Shown here in pieces: positions 28,215 through 38,519 of a DNA stretch of 64,000 nt; the first letter of the stretch is position 1, and each line of letters opens with the position of its first letter. Made by a program: the position numbers and the translations under genes. A model generated the notes under the pieces. That model did not search any database and was not told the DNA's origin. It worked only from the letters and a program-made list of their open reading frames with translations. The stretch comes from Bog-756 sp963812885 (lineage in GTDB: Bacteria > Actinomycetota > Acidimicrobiia > Acidimicrobiales > RAAP-2): assembly GCA_963812885.1 (NCBI GenBank), contig CAWEWZ010000007.1, forward strand, positions 62,001-126,000. The letters are read 5' to 3'.

Positions 28215-29498
28215 GTGGCGAAGTTCGGAGACGGTGGCGATCTGGTGAAGTGCAGCTTCTGCGGGAAGTCGCAGAAGCAGGTGAAGAAGTTGATCGCCGG
28301 ACCGGGTGTCTACATCTGTGACGAGTGCATCGAGCTGTGCAACGACATCATCGCCGAGGAGCTGGCCGACACCACCGAGCTCTCGTTCGAGGAGCTTCCC
28401 AAGCCCAAGGAGATCTACGAGTTCCTGAACGACTACGTGATCGGTCAGGAGTACGCCAAGAAGATCCTGTCGGTTGCCGTCTACAACCACTACAAGCGGG
28501 TCCAGGCGGGAAGCAACGGTTCGAACGACAACGATGTCGAGTTGGCCAAGTCGAACATCCTGCTGCTGGGGCCGACCGGTTGCGGCAAGACACTGCTGGC
28601 CCAGACGTTGGCCCGCATGCTCAACGTCCCCTTCGCCATCGCCGACGCCACCGCACTCACCGAAGCCGGCTACGTGGGCGAGGATGTCGAGAACATCCTG
28701 TTGAAACTCATCCAGGCCGCCGACTACGACGTGAAGCGGGCCGAGACCGGCATCATCTACATCGACGAGATCGACAAGATCGCCCGCAAGTCGGAGAACC
28801 CGTCGATCACCCGTGACGTCTCCGGCGAAGGTGTCCAGCAGGCGCTGCTCAAGATCCTCGAAGGCACCACCGCATCGGTACCTCCCCAGGGGGGCCGGAA
28901 ACACCCCCATCAAGAGTTCATCCAGATCGACACCACCAACATCCTCTTCATCTGCGGCGGCGCCTTCGCCGGCGTCGACTCCATCATCGAGAACCGCATC
29001 GGCCGCAAGGGCATGGGGTTCCGGGCCGAGGTGCGCAAGGCTTCCGAGCGCGACGACTCCGAGCTCCTCCGCCACGTGCTCCCCGAGGACCTCATGAAGT
29101 TCGGACTCATCCCCGAGTTCATCGGCCGCCTCCCGGTGGTCGGGGCGGTCTCCCATCTGTACAAGGACGCGCTGATCCGCATCTTGGTCGAGCCTAAGAA
29201 CGCCCTCACCCGGCAGTACCAGCGGACGTTCGAGCTCGACCACATCGAGCTCGAGCTCACCGACGACGCCCTCGAGGCCGTGGCCGAACAGGCGCTGTTG
29301 CGGGGCACCGGCGCCCGGGGGTTGCGGGCCATCCTCGAAGAGGTCCTCCTCGAGGTCATGTACGACCTTCCGAGCCGCACCGACATCTCCAAGTGCGTCG
29401 TCGACCGGGCCGTGGTCCTGGACAAGGTGCATCCGACCCTGGTCCCCCTCAACAGCCCTCCGGCCAAGTCGGCCCGGAGCCGCAGGGCCGCCTCCTGA
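28215..29498 (+). CDS. clpX: ATP-dependent Clp protease ATP-binding subunit ClpX
   Basis: The hexameric AAA+ unfoldase that feeds substrates to ClpP. Residues 1-50 are the zinc-binding domain (CSFCGKSQK...CDECIELC). Walker A is GPTGCGKTLLA, the pore loop region is AGYVGEDVENI, Walker B is IIYIDEIDKIA, and FIGRLPVVG and the sensor-2 GTGARGLRAI follow. 427 residues, intact. It starts with GTG, has an AAGAGGA ribosome site, and follows an unusually long 5' region. Confidence 0.97.
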   Translation: MAKFGDGGDLVKCSFCGKSQKQVKKLIAGPGVYICDECIELCNDIIAEELADTTELSFEELPKPKEIYEFLNDYVIGQEYAKKILSVAVYNHYKRVQAGSNGSNDNDVELAKSNILLLGPTGCGKTLLAQTLARMLNVPFAIADATALTEAGYVGEDVENILLKLIQAADYDVKRAETGIIYIDEIDKIARKSENPSITRDVSGEGVQQALLKILEGTTASVPPQGGRKHPHQEFIQIDTTNILFICGGAFAGVDSIIENRIGRKGMGFRAEVRKASERDDSELLRHVLPEDLMKFGLIPEFIGRLPVVGAVSHLYKDALIRILVEPKNALTRQYQRTFELDHIELELTDDALEAVAEQALLRGTGARGLRAILEEVLLEVMYDLPSRTDISKCVVDRAVVLDKVHPTLVPLNSPPAKSARSRRAAS

Positions 29499-29579
29499 GT
29501 CGAGGCTGATCGGGGCCGGGCCGTGGCTGCGGCCACCGCGCGGGCCGACTGATCGTCGGCGCCGACCGCCTCCTTCTCC

Positions 29580-30902
29580 ATGGTGACGTTCGACGATCTC
29601 CCGCAGGCCCTGTCCTGGCTCGACTCGCACATCGACTTCGAGTCGGCCATGCCGTCGAGGCGTTCAGTGCCCACCCTCGACCGGATGCGGGCGCTGACCG
29701 ACCTCCTCGGCGACCCCCAGCAGGCCTATCCGGCCGTCCACATCACCGGGACCAACGGCAAGGGCTCGACGGCGGCCATGACCACCGCCCTGCTCGGCGC
29801 CCAGGGCCTGACCGTGGGCACCTACACCAGCCCCAACCTGACCCGGGTCAACGAGCGGATCTCCCGCAACGGCGAACCCATCGACGACGGGGCCTTCGTC
29901 GACGTCCTCGAGTCACTGGCCCGCCTCGAGCAGCTGATGGACGAACCCCCCACCCGGTTCGAGCTCCTCACCGCGGCCGCCTTGGCCTGGTTCGCCGACG
30001 AGGCGGTCGACGTGGCCGTGATCGAGGTGGGATTGGGCGGCCGGTGGGACTGCACCAATGTCGTCGACGGCGCCGTCGCCGTCCTCACCAACATCAGCTT
30101 CGACCACACCGAGGTCCTCGGCCCCACATTGGAGGACATCGGGCGCGACAAGTCGGGCATCTTCAAGCAGGGGAGCCGGGTGGTCATCGGCGAGTCCGAC
30201 CCCACGCTCGTCGCCCTCCTGCGGACGGCGGCGGCCGACGCCGGGGCGGCCGAGGTGTGGGTCCGGGGTCAGGACTTCGCCTGCACCGCCAACCGGATCG
30301 CCGTCGGGGGCCGGTTGATCGACGTCCGCACCCCGGGGTGGTCCTACGGTGAACTGCTGGTGCCCTTGCACGGTGCCCACCAGGGGGACAACGCCTCCTG
30401 CGCGCTGGCCGCGGTGGAGGCGTTCTTCGGGACACCGCTGAGCGAGGAGACGGTGGAGGCGGCGTTCGGCTCCGTGCGGGTGCCCGGCCGCCTCGAGGTC
30501 ATCGGGCACCGCCCGTTGGTGGTGGTCGACGGCGCCCACAATGTGGCCGGGATGATCGTGCTGGCCCGATCGTTGGTCGAGGAGTTCGCGGTGGCCGGCG
30601 AGATGCAGGCGGTGGTGGGGATGCTCACCGGACGCGATCCGACCTCCATGCTCGAAGCGCTGACGACGGCGGGCATCCGCTCGGTGGTCGCCTGTGCCCC
30701 CGACTCGCCCCGGGCGCTGCCCGCCGAGGTGGTGGCCGAGGCGGCGGCCGGGTTGGGCATGGAGGTGTCGGTGGCCGGGACGCCGTCGGCGGCCGTCGAG
30801 CAGGCGGTCGGTGGCGCCGGCGTCGACGACCTGGTGGTGGTGTGCGGATCGCTGTATGTGGTGGCCGACGCGCTGCGCCTCCTGCGGCCCGGACCGAGGT
30901 GA
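29580..30902 (+). CDS. folC: Folylpolyglutamate/dihydrofolate synthase
   Basis: A Mur-ligase-type ATP-dependent enzyme that adds glutamate to (dihydro)folates. The P-loop is VHITGTNGKGSTAAMTTAL, the folate region is SPNLTRVNERISRNG, the Mur middle segment is NISFDHTEVLGPTLEDIG, and VVVDGAHNVAGM marks the start of the C-terminal domain. 440 residues, intact. No ribosome site is obvious before the ATG at 29580. The ndk gene follows 57 nt later in the same direction. Confidence 0.95.
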   Translation: MVTFDDLPQALSWLDSHIDFESAMPSRRSVPTLDRMRALTDLLGDPQQAYPAVHITGTNGKGSTAAMTTALLGAQGLTVGTYTSPNLTRVNERISRNGEPIDDGAFVDVLESLARLEQLMDEPPTRFELLTAAALAWFADEAVDVAVIEVGLGGRWDCTNVVDGAVAVLTNISFDHTEVLGPTLEDIGRDKSGIFKQGSRVVIGESDPTLVALLRTAAADAGAAEVWVRGQDFACTANRIAVGGRLIDVRTPGWSYGELLVPLHGAHQGDNASCALAAVEAFFGTPLSEETVEAAFGSVRVPGRLEVIGHRPLVVVDGAHNVAGMIVLARSLVEEFAVAGEMQAVVGMLTGRDPTSMLEALTTAGIRSVVACAPDSPRALPAEVVAEAAAGLGMEVSVAGTPSAAVEQAVGGAGVDDLVVVCGSLYVVADALRLLRPGPR

Positions 30903-30944
30903 CCGGGCCGCCCCCCGGGCCCGGCACCGCGCCCCGGCGTCGGC

Positions 30945-30950
30945 TAGCCT
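30945..30950 (+). promoter_or_regulatory. -10-like box of ndk
   Basis: TAGCCT ends 9 nt before the GTG at 30960. Confidence 0.45.
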
Positions 30951-30959
30951 GCCTCGCTC

Positions 30960-31370
30960 GTGGAGCGCACTCTGGTCATCTGCAAGCCCGATGCCGTCGA
31001 ACGGGGCCTGGTCGGGGCCATCATCGACCGGCTGGAGCGCAAGGGCCTCCGCCTGGTGGCCGCCGAGCTCCGGCTGATCACCACCGAGGTGGCCGCCGTC
31101 CACTACGGCGAGCACGTCGGCAAGGCCTTCTACGACAATCTGGTGGCCTTCATCACCCGTTCGCCGGCCGTGGTCATGGTGGTCGAGGGTCCGGAGGGCA
31201 CCTACGCCATGGTGAGAACCCTGATGGGGTCCACCGACCCGGCCGAGGCCGCCCCGGGTACCATCCGGGGCGATCTGGCCGTCGCCATGAGTGAAAACCT
31301 CATTCACGGTTCGGACTCCCCGGCGTCGGCGGCCCGGGAGATCGAGCTCTTCTTCCCCGGCCTGGGCTGA
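30960..31370 (+). CDS. ndk: Nucleoside diphosphate kinase
   Basis: It transfers the gamma phosphate between nucleoside tri- and diphosphates through a phospho-His. The protein starts MERTLVICKPDAVERG (family start, Lys conserved) and carries the active His in SENLIHGSDSPASAAREI. 136 residues, the usual size, intact. It starts with GTG. It precedes the mre cluster in an actinobacterial order. Confidence 0.97.
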   Translation: MERTLVICKPDAVERGLVGAIIDRLERKGLRLVAAELRLITTEVAAVHYGEHVGKAFYDNLVAFITRSPAVVMVVEGPEGTYAMVRTLMGSTDPAEAAPGTIRGDLAVAMSENLIHGSDSPASAAREIELFFPGLG

Positions 31371-31597
31371 GGGATCGGGATCCGGCACCGGCCCGACCTT
31401 GTTTCTGCCTGGCCGTTCCCCTAGCCTGAAGACAGATGTCGCTGGCCGCAAGCGACGCGGCCAGCGGCGCACAGGTGTGTTCACACCTTTCTGAAATTGG
31501 CCCGACATCGACGCAGTCCGACATCGACGCAGTCCCGACGACGTACCCCGACACCGACGCAACCCCGAACACCAATTGACGGAGGAGTGCATCTCTG
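31371..31597 (+). other. ndk-mreB intergenic region with two hairpins and a tandem repeat
   Basis: A perfect 9-bp stem GCTGGCCGC/GCGGCCAGC with a 7-nt loop occupies 31441-31465. A perfect 7-bp stem AGGTGTG/CACACCT lies at 31473-31488. A 16-nt unit CCGACATCGACGCAGT is repeated exactly at 31502-31517 and 31518-31533, with a degenerate copy at 31548-31563. GGAGGAG at 31581-31587 is the mreB ribosome site. No ORF. Confidence 0.75.
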
Positions 31598-32629
31598 ATG
31601 CGCGACAATGGTTTCTCACTTCTCGGCCGTGACATGGCGGTCGATCTCGGCACGGCCAACACGCTGGTCTACGTACGCGGCCGGGGCATCGTGCTCAACG
31701 AGCCTTCCGTGGTCGCCGTCAACGTGAAGGACGGGCGGCCGTTGGCCGTCGGCGCCGAGGCCAAACGCATGATCGGCCGGACCCCGAGCCACATCCAGGC
31801 CATCCGTCCGCTGAAGGACGGCGTCATCGCCGACTTCGAGATCTGCGAGAAGATGCTCCGGTACTTCATCCACCGGGTGCACCAGCGCCGGTTCGCCAAG
31901 CCGCGCATGGTCATCTGCGTCCCGTCGGGGATCACCGGCGTAGAGCAGCGCGCCGTGATGGAGGCCGCAGAGTACGCCGGTGCCCGCAAGGCATACATCA
32001 TCGAAGAGCCGATGGCGGCGGCCATCGGAGCCGGTCTCCCGGTCCACGAGCCGACGGGCAACATGGTGGTCGACATCGGCGGTGGGACGACCGAGGTGGC
32101 GGTGATCTCCCTCGGTGGGATCGTGACCAGTCAGTCGATCCGCATCGGCGGTGACGAGCTCGACGAGGCCATCGTCTCCTTCGTCAAGAAGGAGTACAGC
32201 CTGGCCCTCGGTGAGCGGACCGCCGAGGAGATCAAGATCGCCCTCGGATCCGCCTACGAACTCGAAGAAGAGCTCCATGCCGAGATCCGCGGCCGTGATC
32301 TGGTCACCGGGCTCCCGAAGACGGTGGTCATCTCGACCCAGGAGATCCGCAAGGCCATCGACGAGCCGGTGGCCGCCATCGTGGACGCGGTCAAGGTCAC
32401 CCTCGACCGGACGCCTCCCGAGCTGGCCGCCGACATCATGGAGCAGGGCATCGTCCTGACCGGTGGCGGCGCGCTGCTCCACGGGCTCGACAGCCGGCTC
32501 ACCCAGGAGACGGGCATGCCCATCGTGGTGGCCCGCGATCCCCTCAATTGCGTCGCCATCGGCAGTGGCCAGTGCCTCGAGGAGTTCGAGGCCCTCAAGC
32601 AGGTCCTCATCACCTCATCGGCCCGCTGA
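31598..32629 (+). CDS. mreB: Rod shape-determining protein MreB
   Basis: A bacterial actin that organises lateral wall synthesis under the membrane. Nucleotide loops are MAVDLGTANTLVYVRGRG, VVDIGGGTTEVAVISLGG and ILTGGGALLHGLDSRL. The helix before MAVD (RDNGFSLLGR) is the short amphipathic N-terminus expected to contact membrane. 343 residues, intact, with a strong GGAGGAG site. Its presence predicts a rod-forming or elongating cell. Confidence 0.97.
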   Translation: MRDNGFSLLGRDMAVDLGTANTLVYVRGRGIVLNEPSVVAVNVKDGRPLAVGAEAKRMIGRTPSHIQAIRPLKDGVIADFEICEKMLRYFIHRVHQRRFAKPRMVICVPSGITGVEQRAVMEAAEYAGARKAYIIEEPMAAAIGAGLPVHEPTGNMVVDIGGGTTEVAVISLGGIVTSQSIRIGGDELDEAIVSFVKKEYSLALGERTAEEIKIALGSAYELEEELHAEIRGRDLVTGLPKTVVISTQEIRKAIDEPVAAIVDAVKVTLDRTPPELAADIMEQGIVLTGGGALLHGLDSRLTQETGMPIVVARDPLNCVAIGSGQCLEEFEALKQVLITSSAR

Positions 32630-32651
32630 GCGTCCGGAGGGCACGTCACCC

Positions 32652-33489
32652 GTGGCCAAGGCGCGGCGGTCCCGCCGCCCTCGTACCACCCTGCTCCTGT
32701 TGCTGTTGGCTTCGGTGATCATCATCACCCTCGACGCCCGCGGTGGATTCCATCGGATCACCTCGGGGGTGAGGTCGGTGGCTGCCGACGCCTTCTCCCC
32801 GGTCCGGACCGGCGTCGACGACATCATCGAGCCGATCGGCAGCTTCCTGGCCGGGTCGGTCCACTACGGAGCGGTCCGCCAGCAGAACCAGAAGCTCCAG
32901 CAGGAGCTCGACCAGCTGCACGAGCAGCAGGCGTCGCAGCAGGACGCCGTCCAGGCCTTGAAGCAGTTGAGCGCCCTCTCCTCGCTTCCCTTCATCGGCA
33001 ACCTGCAGACCGTGCCGGCCGAGGTCTCGGACTTCGATTCCAGCGATTTCGCCGCCACCGTCGACATCAGCGTCGGCCGGGACGAGGGGGTGCAGCTGAA
33101 CATGCCGGTGGTGGGGTCCGGCGGGCTGATCGGGCAGGTCGTCCAAGCCAACCACAGCTCGGCCACGGTGCGCCTGATCACCGACGGCCAGTCGTCGGTC
33201 GGGGTCCGCTACGGGTCGGCCGGCAACTCTGGCCGTGCTCAACGGGCAGGGCGCGGGCAAGCCGCTGTCCGCCCAGCTGGTGCCCAACAACACGCCGCTC
33301 CCGGTCGGCCAGGTGTTCACCACCAGCGGGCTCCAGGGCGCCAGCTATCCGGGCGGCATCCCGGTGGCCAGCGTGGTGGCCACCAAGACCGGGGCCACCT
33401 CGTCCGAGGAATCGGTCAAGCTCGAGCCGCTGGCCGATCTGGCCCATCTCCGATACGTGTCCGTCGTGCTCTGGGGTCCGTCATCGTGA
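32652..33489 (+). CDS. mreC: Rod shape-determining protein MreC (one frame break near 33228)
   Basis: A single-pass scaffold of the elongasome, about 278 residues after repair. A cytoplasmic basic start (AKARRSRRPRT), one transmembrane helix (LLLLLLASVIIITL), a coiled coil (QQNQKLQQELDQLHEQ) and the beta-rich periplasmic domain (VGSGGLIGQVVQANHSSATVRLI) appear in order. One extra T near 33228 splits GSAGN/LAVLNGQGAG. It ends LAHLRYVSVVLWGPSS. The GTG at 32652 is 22 nt after mreB. Confidence 0.92.
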
Positions 33490-33553
33490 CGGCGGCACCG
33501 TCGCGGCGGCTCCGTCGGCCGGAGCCCGGCGGGGATCATGCGGTGGCCCGTCG

Positions 33554-34090
33554 ATGATGACGGCTCGGGATGCGGCCCGGGTCGTGTTGGTGGTGCTCCT
33601 GTTCGTGACCCTCCAGGAGACCCTGGTGCTCGACCTCCGGGTGGGCGGGGTGCACCCCGACATCATGGTGCTGCTCCCCATCGTGGCCGGCATCGCCGGG
33701 GGCCCGGCCCGGGGGGCGACGATGGGATTCGGGGCCGGCCTGGTGGCCGACCTGTTCCTGCCCACGCCGTTCGGGCTGTCGGCGCTGGTCGGGAGCCTGG
33801 TCGGGTTCGGGGTGGGAGTGGCCACCCTGGCCCTCAACCGGTCGGCCCTGTGGCTGCCGCCGGTGGCCGCGCTGGTCGGGAGCGCGGCCTACGAAGGCGT
33901 CTACGCCGTGCTCGGGTCCGTCCTCGGTCAACCCCAGATGCTCCACGTCGACCTCCTCCGGATCATCGTGGTGGTGTCGGTGGCCAACGCCGTCCTGGCC
34001 ATCCCCGCCCTCCGGCTGGTGACCTGGGCGTTGCCGGCGGCGTCGATCGAAGGGGTGCCCACCTCGGCCCTGTCCTCCGGGTCCCGGTGA
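33554..34090 (+). CDS. mreD: Rod shape-determining protein MreD
   Basis: A small polytopic membrane protein of the elongasome, 178 residues, with five or six hydrophobic segments (VVLVVLLFVTLQETLVL; IMVLLPIVAGIAG; GLVADLFLPTPFGLSALVG). The GLVADLF and TPFGLSAL segments are MreD hallmarks. It starts at ATGATG 33554, 64 nt after mreC. Between it and mrdA is a 51-nt gap with a promoter-like box. Confidence 0.9.
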   Translation: MMTARDAARVVLVVLLFVTLQETLVLDLRVGGVHPDIMVLLPIVAGIAGGPARGATMGFGAGLVADLFLPTPFGLSALVGSLVGFGVGVATLALNRSALWLPPVAALVGSAAYEGVYAVLGSVLGQPQMLHVDLLRIIVVVSVANAVLAIPALRLVTWALPAASIEGVPTSALSSGSR

Positions 34091-34127
34091 TCGCGGGACC
34101 GCGTACCCGGGCCGGGCCCGGGGTTGG

Positions 34128-34133
34128 GATACT
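34128..34133 (+). promoter_or_regulatory. -10-like box of mrdA
   Basis: GATACT ends 8 nt before the GTG at 34142 and supports that upstream start, implying an internal promoter in the mre cluster. Confidence 0.4.
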
Positions 34134-34141
34134 GGTACCCC

Positions 34142-36388
34142 GTGAACCGGTCCCTCCGCCACCCCTTCAAGGGCACCCGCCGGTTCGCCCGCCCCGAGCG
34201 CGAGCGGAAGGCCCAGCACCAGAAGAGCCCGAAGCAGCCGAGAATGCGGCCAGAAGACCCGGTTCTCGGTGGAGGCGATGCTCGACGCCCCCGACACCAG
34301 CACCTCGCGACCCGGACTGCGGATCCGGGTCATCGCCCTGGTGGTGCTCGGCCTGTTCGGCCTCCTCGGCCTCCGGTTGTGGGCGCTCACCGTGCTCCAG
34401 GCGCCGGCCGCGGCCCAGGCGGCCAACGCCGACCAGATCCGGGTGGTGCAGGTGGCCCCGATCCGGGGCCTGATCCTCGATCGGTACGGCAACCCCCTGG
34501 TCAACAACGTGGTCACCGAGCAGATCACCCTGTCCCGGGTCACCGCCATCCAGCAGCCGGAGGTGATCGGTCGGCTGGCCGCCCTCTTCGGGCAGACCAC
34601 CGCCCAGGTCAAGGCCACCATCGCCGACCCCCAGTACAGCCTGTACAAACCGGTGCCCGGTCCTGTCCAACGCCCCCTTGAGCACCATCCTCTACATCGA
34701 GGAGCACCAGAGCGAGTTCCCCGGGGTGAAGTCGGTGGCCACCACCCAGCGCAACTACCCGCAGCAGGAGATGCCGGGGCCGGCCCAGATGGGCTACCCG
34801 GCCGCCCAGGCCCTCGGCTACGTGGGCACCATCAACAGCACCGAGCTCAAGTCCCGGGCCTCCCAGGGCTACCAGGCCGGTGACGCCTTCGGGCAGTCCG
34901 GCCTCGAGTACCAGTACGAGTCCGAGCTGCGGGGCACCCCGGGCCGACAGGAGTTGGAGGTCAACCCCGAGGGCCAGGTCAGGGGCACCCTCAAGACGAC
35001 GCTGGCCAAGGCCGGCGACAACCTGGTCACCAACATCGACACCGGACTACAGCAGGTGGCGGACAACGCCCTGGCCGCCCAGATCCTGGCCCTCCGCAAG
35101 ACCATCGATCCCAAGTGCAACAACGACACCGGCTGCTATCCGGCAGCCACCGGTGGTGCGGCCATCGTCATGGATCCCCACAGCGGCGCCGTCTACGCCA
35201 TGTCCTCCTACCCGACCTACAACCCGTCGGTGTGGGTGGGAGGTATCTCGACGGCCAACTACGCGGCCCTGTCCAACCCGGCCAACAACGAGCCACTGAT
35301 CAACCGGGCCATCGACGGGCTGTACACGCCGGGCTCGACGTTCAAGCTCAACACGGCCACCGCCGCCCTCGACACCGGACTCTGGAATCCGAACGACTCC
35401 TTCGACGACACCGGGACCTATACCGCGCCGGGGTGCCAGTACCACAGCACGACCTGCACCCTGCACAACAGCGAGGGCGACGGCGGCTTCGGCGAGATCA
35501 ACATCTCGACCGCCCTCACCGTGTCGAGCGACGATTTCTTCTACAACCTGGGCGCCCTCTTCTACGACGACAGCGCCACCTACGGCCAGACCCCGATCCA
35601 GAACCAGGCCGCTCAGTACGGGCTGGGCGAGCTGACCGGCATCGACCTGCCCGGCGAGGCCCAGGGCCGGGTGGACAGCCAGGCCGAGCGGCTCAAGCTC
35701 CACGCCATGAGCCCGACCGGGTTCCCCAACACCACCTGGTACACCGGCGACAACATGGAGATGGCCTTCGGCCAGGGGGCGACCGTGATCACCCCCATCG
35801 AGCAGGCGGTGGCCTACTCCACGTTCGCCAACGGCGGCACCCGGTACGCCCCCCAGGTGGCGGCGGCCGTCGTTTCCCAGGGGGGCAAGGTGGTGAAGCG
35901 GTTCGCCCCCAAGGTCACCGGCCACGTCAACCTGCCGCCGACCACCTACGACGCCCTCCTCACCGGGTTCACCGGCGCCGTCCAGAACCCGAGCGGCACC
36001 GCCTACCAGGCCTTCCAGGGCCTCAACTTCCCGGGCGGCATCGCCGGCAAGACCGGCACCGCCGACAGCGAGATCGGCAAGGAGCCCACCGGCCTGGTTC
36101 GTCGGGTTCGGTCCGACCGCCGACCCCCAGTACGTGGTGGTGTGCGTGATCGACCAGGCCGGCTACGGGGCCACGGCGGCGGCCCCGGTGGTCCGGTCCA
36201 TCTTCGACTACCTGGCCACCCACCCGGTCTCGGCACCGGGGATCCCCCCCGAGCGGAGCATCGTGCAGGCGACGAAGGCGTTGCCCCTCCCCGGCTCGGC
36301 CCCGACCACCACCACTACCCCCACGACCGCCCCGGCATCGGGCACCGGTCCCTCGACGACGGCCACGACGGCCCCGCCCGGCGGCTGA
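34142..36388 (+). CDS. mrdA: Penicillin-binding protein 2, elongation transpeptidase (three frame breaks)
   Basis: A class B PBP that crosslinks lateral-wall peptidoglycan, about 747 residues after repair. A basic cytoplasmic start (NRSLRHPFKGTRRFARPERE) leads to one membrane helix (VIALVVLGLFGLLGLRLW), the dimerisation domain (RGLILDRYGNPLVNN) and the transpeptidase domain: active Ser in YTPGSTFKLNTA (SxxK), SSD in VSSDDFFYNLG, and KTG in IAGKTGTADSE. A Thr/Pro/Ala tail ends it. Extra bases near 34241, 34657 and 36092 interrupt it. The 34142 start is inferred from G/C third-position bias upstream of 34241 and the -10 box; a conservative start is GTG 34269. No rodA follows. Confidence 0.9.
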
Positions 36389-36423
36389 GGCCGCCCCGGT
36401 CGGGCCCGGGGTCCCGCCGGCCC

Positions 36424-36429
36424 TAAGAT
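36424..36429 (+). promoter_or_regulatory. -10-like box of the radical SAM gene
   Basis: TAAGAT ends 10 nt before the ATG at 36440 and argues for that start rather than ATG 36428, which lies inside the box. Confidence 0.4.
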
Positions 36430-36439
36430 GTCGGGGGAG

Positions 36440-38518
36440 ATGCAGTCCCTCTGGCCACGTGTGGAACCCCTCCTGGCCCAGGTCACCAAGCCGGCCCGCT
36501 ACATCGGCGGAGAACTGGGAGCCCAGGTGACCGAGCACGCCGACTCGGCCGTGTCGTGGCTGCTCATCTACCCGGACACCTACGAGATCGGCCTGCCCAA
36601 CCAGGGGCTCCAGATCCTCTACGAGATCCTCAACGAGCGGGACGACGCCGTGGCCGAACGGGCCTACGCCCCCTGGGGGGACATGGAGGCGGCCATGCGG
36701 GCCGCCGGACGTGCCCTTGTTCTCCCTCGAGAACCACCTGGCCGCCGGGTCCTTCGACGTGCTGGCCTTCAACCTGTCCGCCGAGCTGGTCTACACCAAC
36801 GTCCTCAATCTCATCGATCTGGCCCGGGTCCCGGTTCACGCCGCCGACCGCACCCCCGACCACCCGGTCGTGGTGGCCGGGGGCCACTGCGCCTTCAACC
36901 CCGAGCCCCTGGCCGACTTCGTCGACTGCTTCGTCCTCGGTGACGGCGAGGAGGCGGTGGGGGAGATCAACGACGTGATGGCCACGGACCAGGCCGAGCG
37001 GGCCCGCACCACCGGTTCGGCCGCCGACCGGGGATCGAGGGAGACACTGCTCCGGAGGCTGTCCGCGTGTGCCCGGTGTCTATGTCCCGGCGTGCTACGA
37101 GGCGCGCTACGAACCTCCGACGGGGGTCGGTGACCCGGTCGACGGCGACCGACCGGCCCCCCTTCGACTGGCCGGGATCACCCCCCGGTTCGACGACACC
37201 CCCGAGCGGGTGGAGAAGCGGACCATCGCCGACCTCGGGGCCTGGCCCTACCCCCGACAGCAGCTGGTGCCCCTCATCGAAGTCGTGCACGACCGCCTCA
37301 ACGTCGAGCTGTTCCGCGGCTGCACCCGGGGCTGCCGGTTCTGCCAGGCCGGGATGATCACCCGCCCGGTGCGGGAGCGGCCGGCCGACCAGGTCCAGAC
37401 GATGGTGATGGACGGACTGGCCCGTACCGGGTACGACGAGGTGGCCCTGACCTCGCTGTCCAGCGCCGACTACTCGGGCATCGAGGACACGGTGACCTCG
37501 ATCATCGACGATCCGTCGTGCTCGGGCCAGGTGTCGGTCAGCCTCCCCAGCCTGCGGGTGGACGCCTTCACCGTGGGGACCGCGGCCCAGATCCAGCGGG
37601 TCCGGAGGACCGGCCTCACCTTCGCCCCCGAGGGCGGGACCTGGCGGATGCGCCAGGTCATCAACAAGCTGATCCGGGAGGAGGACCTCTACGCCGCCGT
37701 CGACGCCGCCTTCAGTCAGGGGTGGAAGCGGGTCAAGCTCTACTTCCTGATCGGGCTGCCCACCGAAACCGACGAGGACACGCTGGGCATCGTCGAGTTG
37801 GCCAAGCAGTGCGTGGCCATCGGGCGGCGATACCACAAGGGGGTCACCGTCACCGCCTCGGTCGGGCGGGTTCGTACCCAAGGTGCAGACCCCGTTCCAG
37901 TGGTTCGGGCAGAACACCATCGAGGAGCTGACCCGCAAGATCCATCTCCTGCGGGACGCCGCCCGCCCGGTGCGGGGGCTGACCATCCGGTGGCACGATC
38001 CCAAGGCCACGGCCGTCGAGGGCGTGGTCAGCCGGGGTGACCGCCGGATGGGGCCGGTCATCGAGCAGGTCTGGCGCGGCGGCGGCACCTTCCAGGAGTG
38101 GAGCGAGCACTTCGAGCTCCAGCGATGGACCGACGCCCTTGCCGACCACGGGTTTTCGCTCGAGGACGCCGTCTACCGCCATCGGACCGAGCACGAGGTC
38201 CTGCCCTGGGACCATCTCTCGGCCGGCCTCCACCGTGACTTCCTGTGGCAGGACTGGGTGGACGCCCTGGCCAACCACGGCCTCGAGGACTGCCGGTGGA
38301 CCCCCTGCTACGACTGCGGGGCCTGCACCGGATTCGGCATCGAACACGTGGTCGCTTCGGCGGTGCCACCGGCCGGCGGGAGCCAGGGCACGGGCCAGGA
38401 TCTCTCAACCGGAGGTCAAGTACCGGTACGATTTCTCACCACGGTGCCATCGGGTGCCGGTCCGGCCCCGGGGCCGGAAGAGGATGCCGCGTTGCGGGTC
38501 GGGGAGGGGAGAGGCTGA
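36440..38518 (+). CDS. B12-binding radical SAM protein, TIGR03960 type (three frame breaks)
   Basis: About 691 residues after repair. The start MQSLWPRVEPLLAQV and the following ARYIGGELG are typical of the TIGR03960 family. A B12-binding-like region (ILYEILNERDD; VVVAGGHCAFNPEPLADF) precedes the radical SAM core with ELFRGCTRGCRFCQAGM (CxxxCxxC, 4Fe-4S). A Cys-rich end RWTPCYDCGACTGFG could hold another cluster. Extra bases occur near 36710, 37068 and 37867. The substrate is unknown. The partner DUF2344 protein starts 1 nt beyond the stop, and RNase E/G follows, so an RNA or ribosome modification role is a fair guess (inference). Confidence 0.88.
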
Positions 38519-38519
38519 G

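Noticed and set aside
31441..31488. Rho-independent terminator of ndk
   Set aside because: Perfect stems, but no U-tract after either; kept as structured region of uncertain role.
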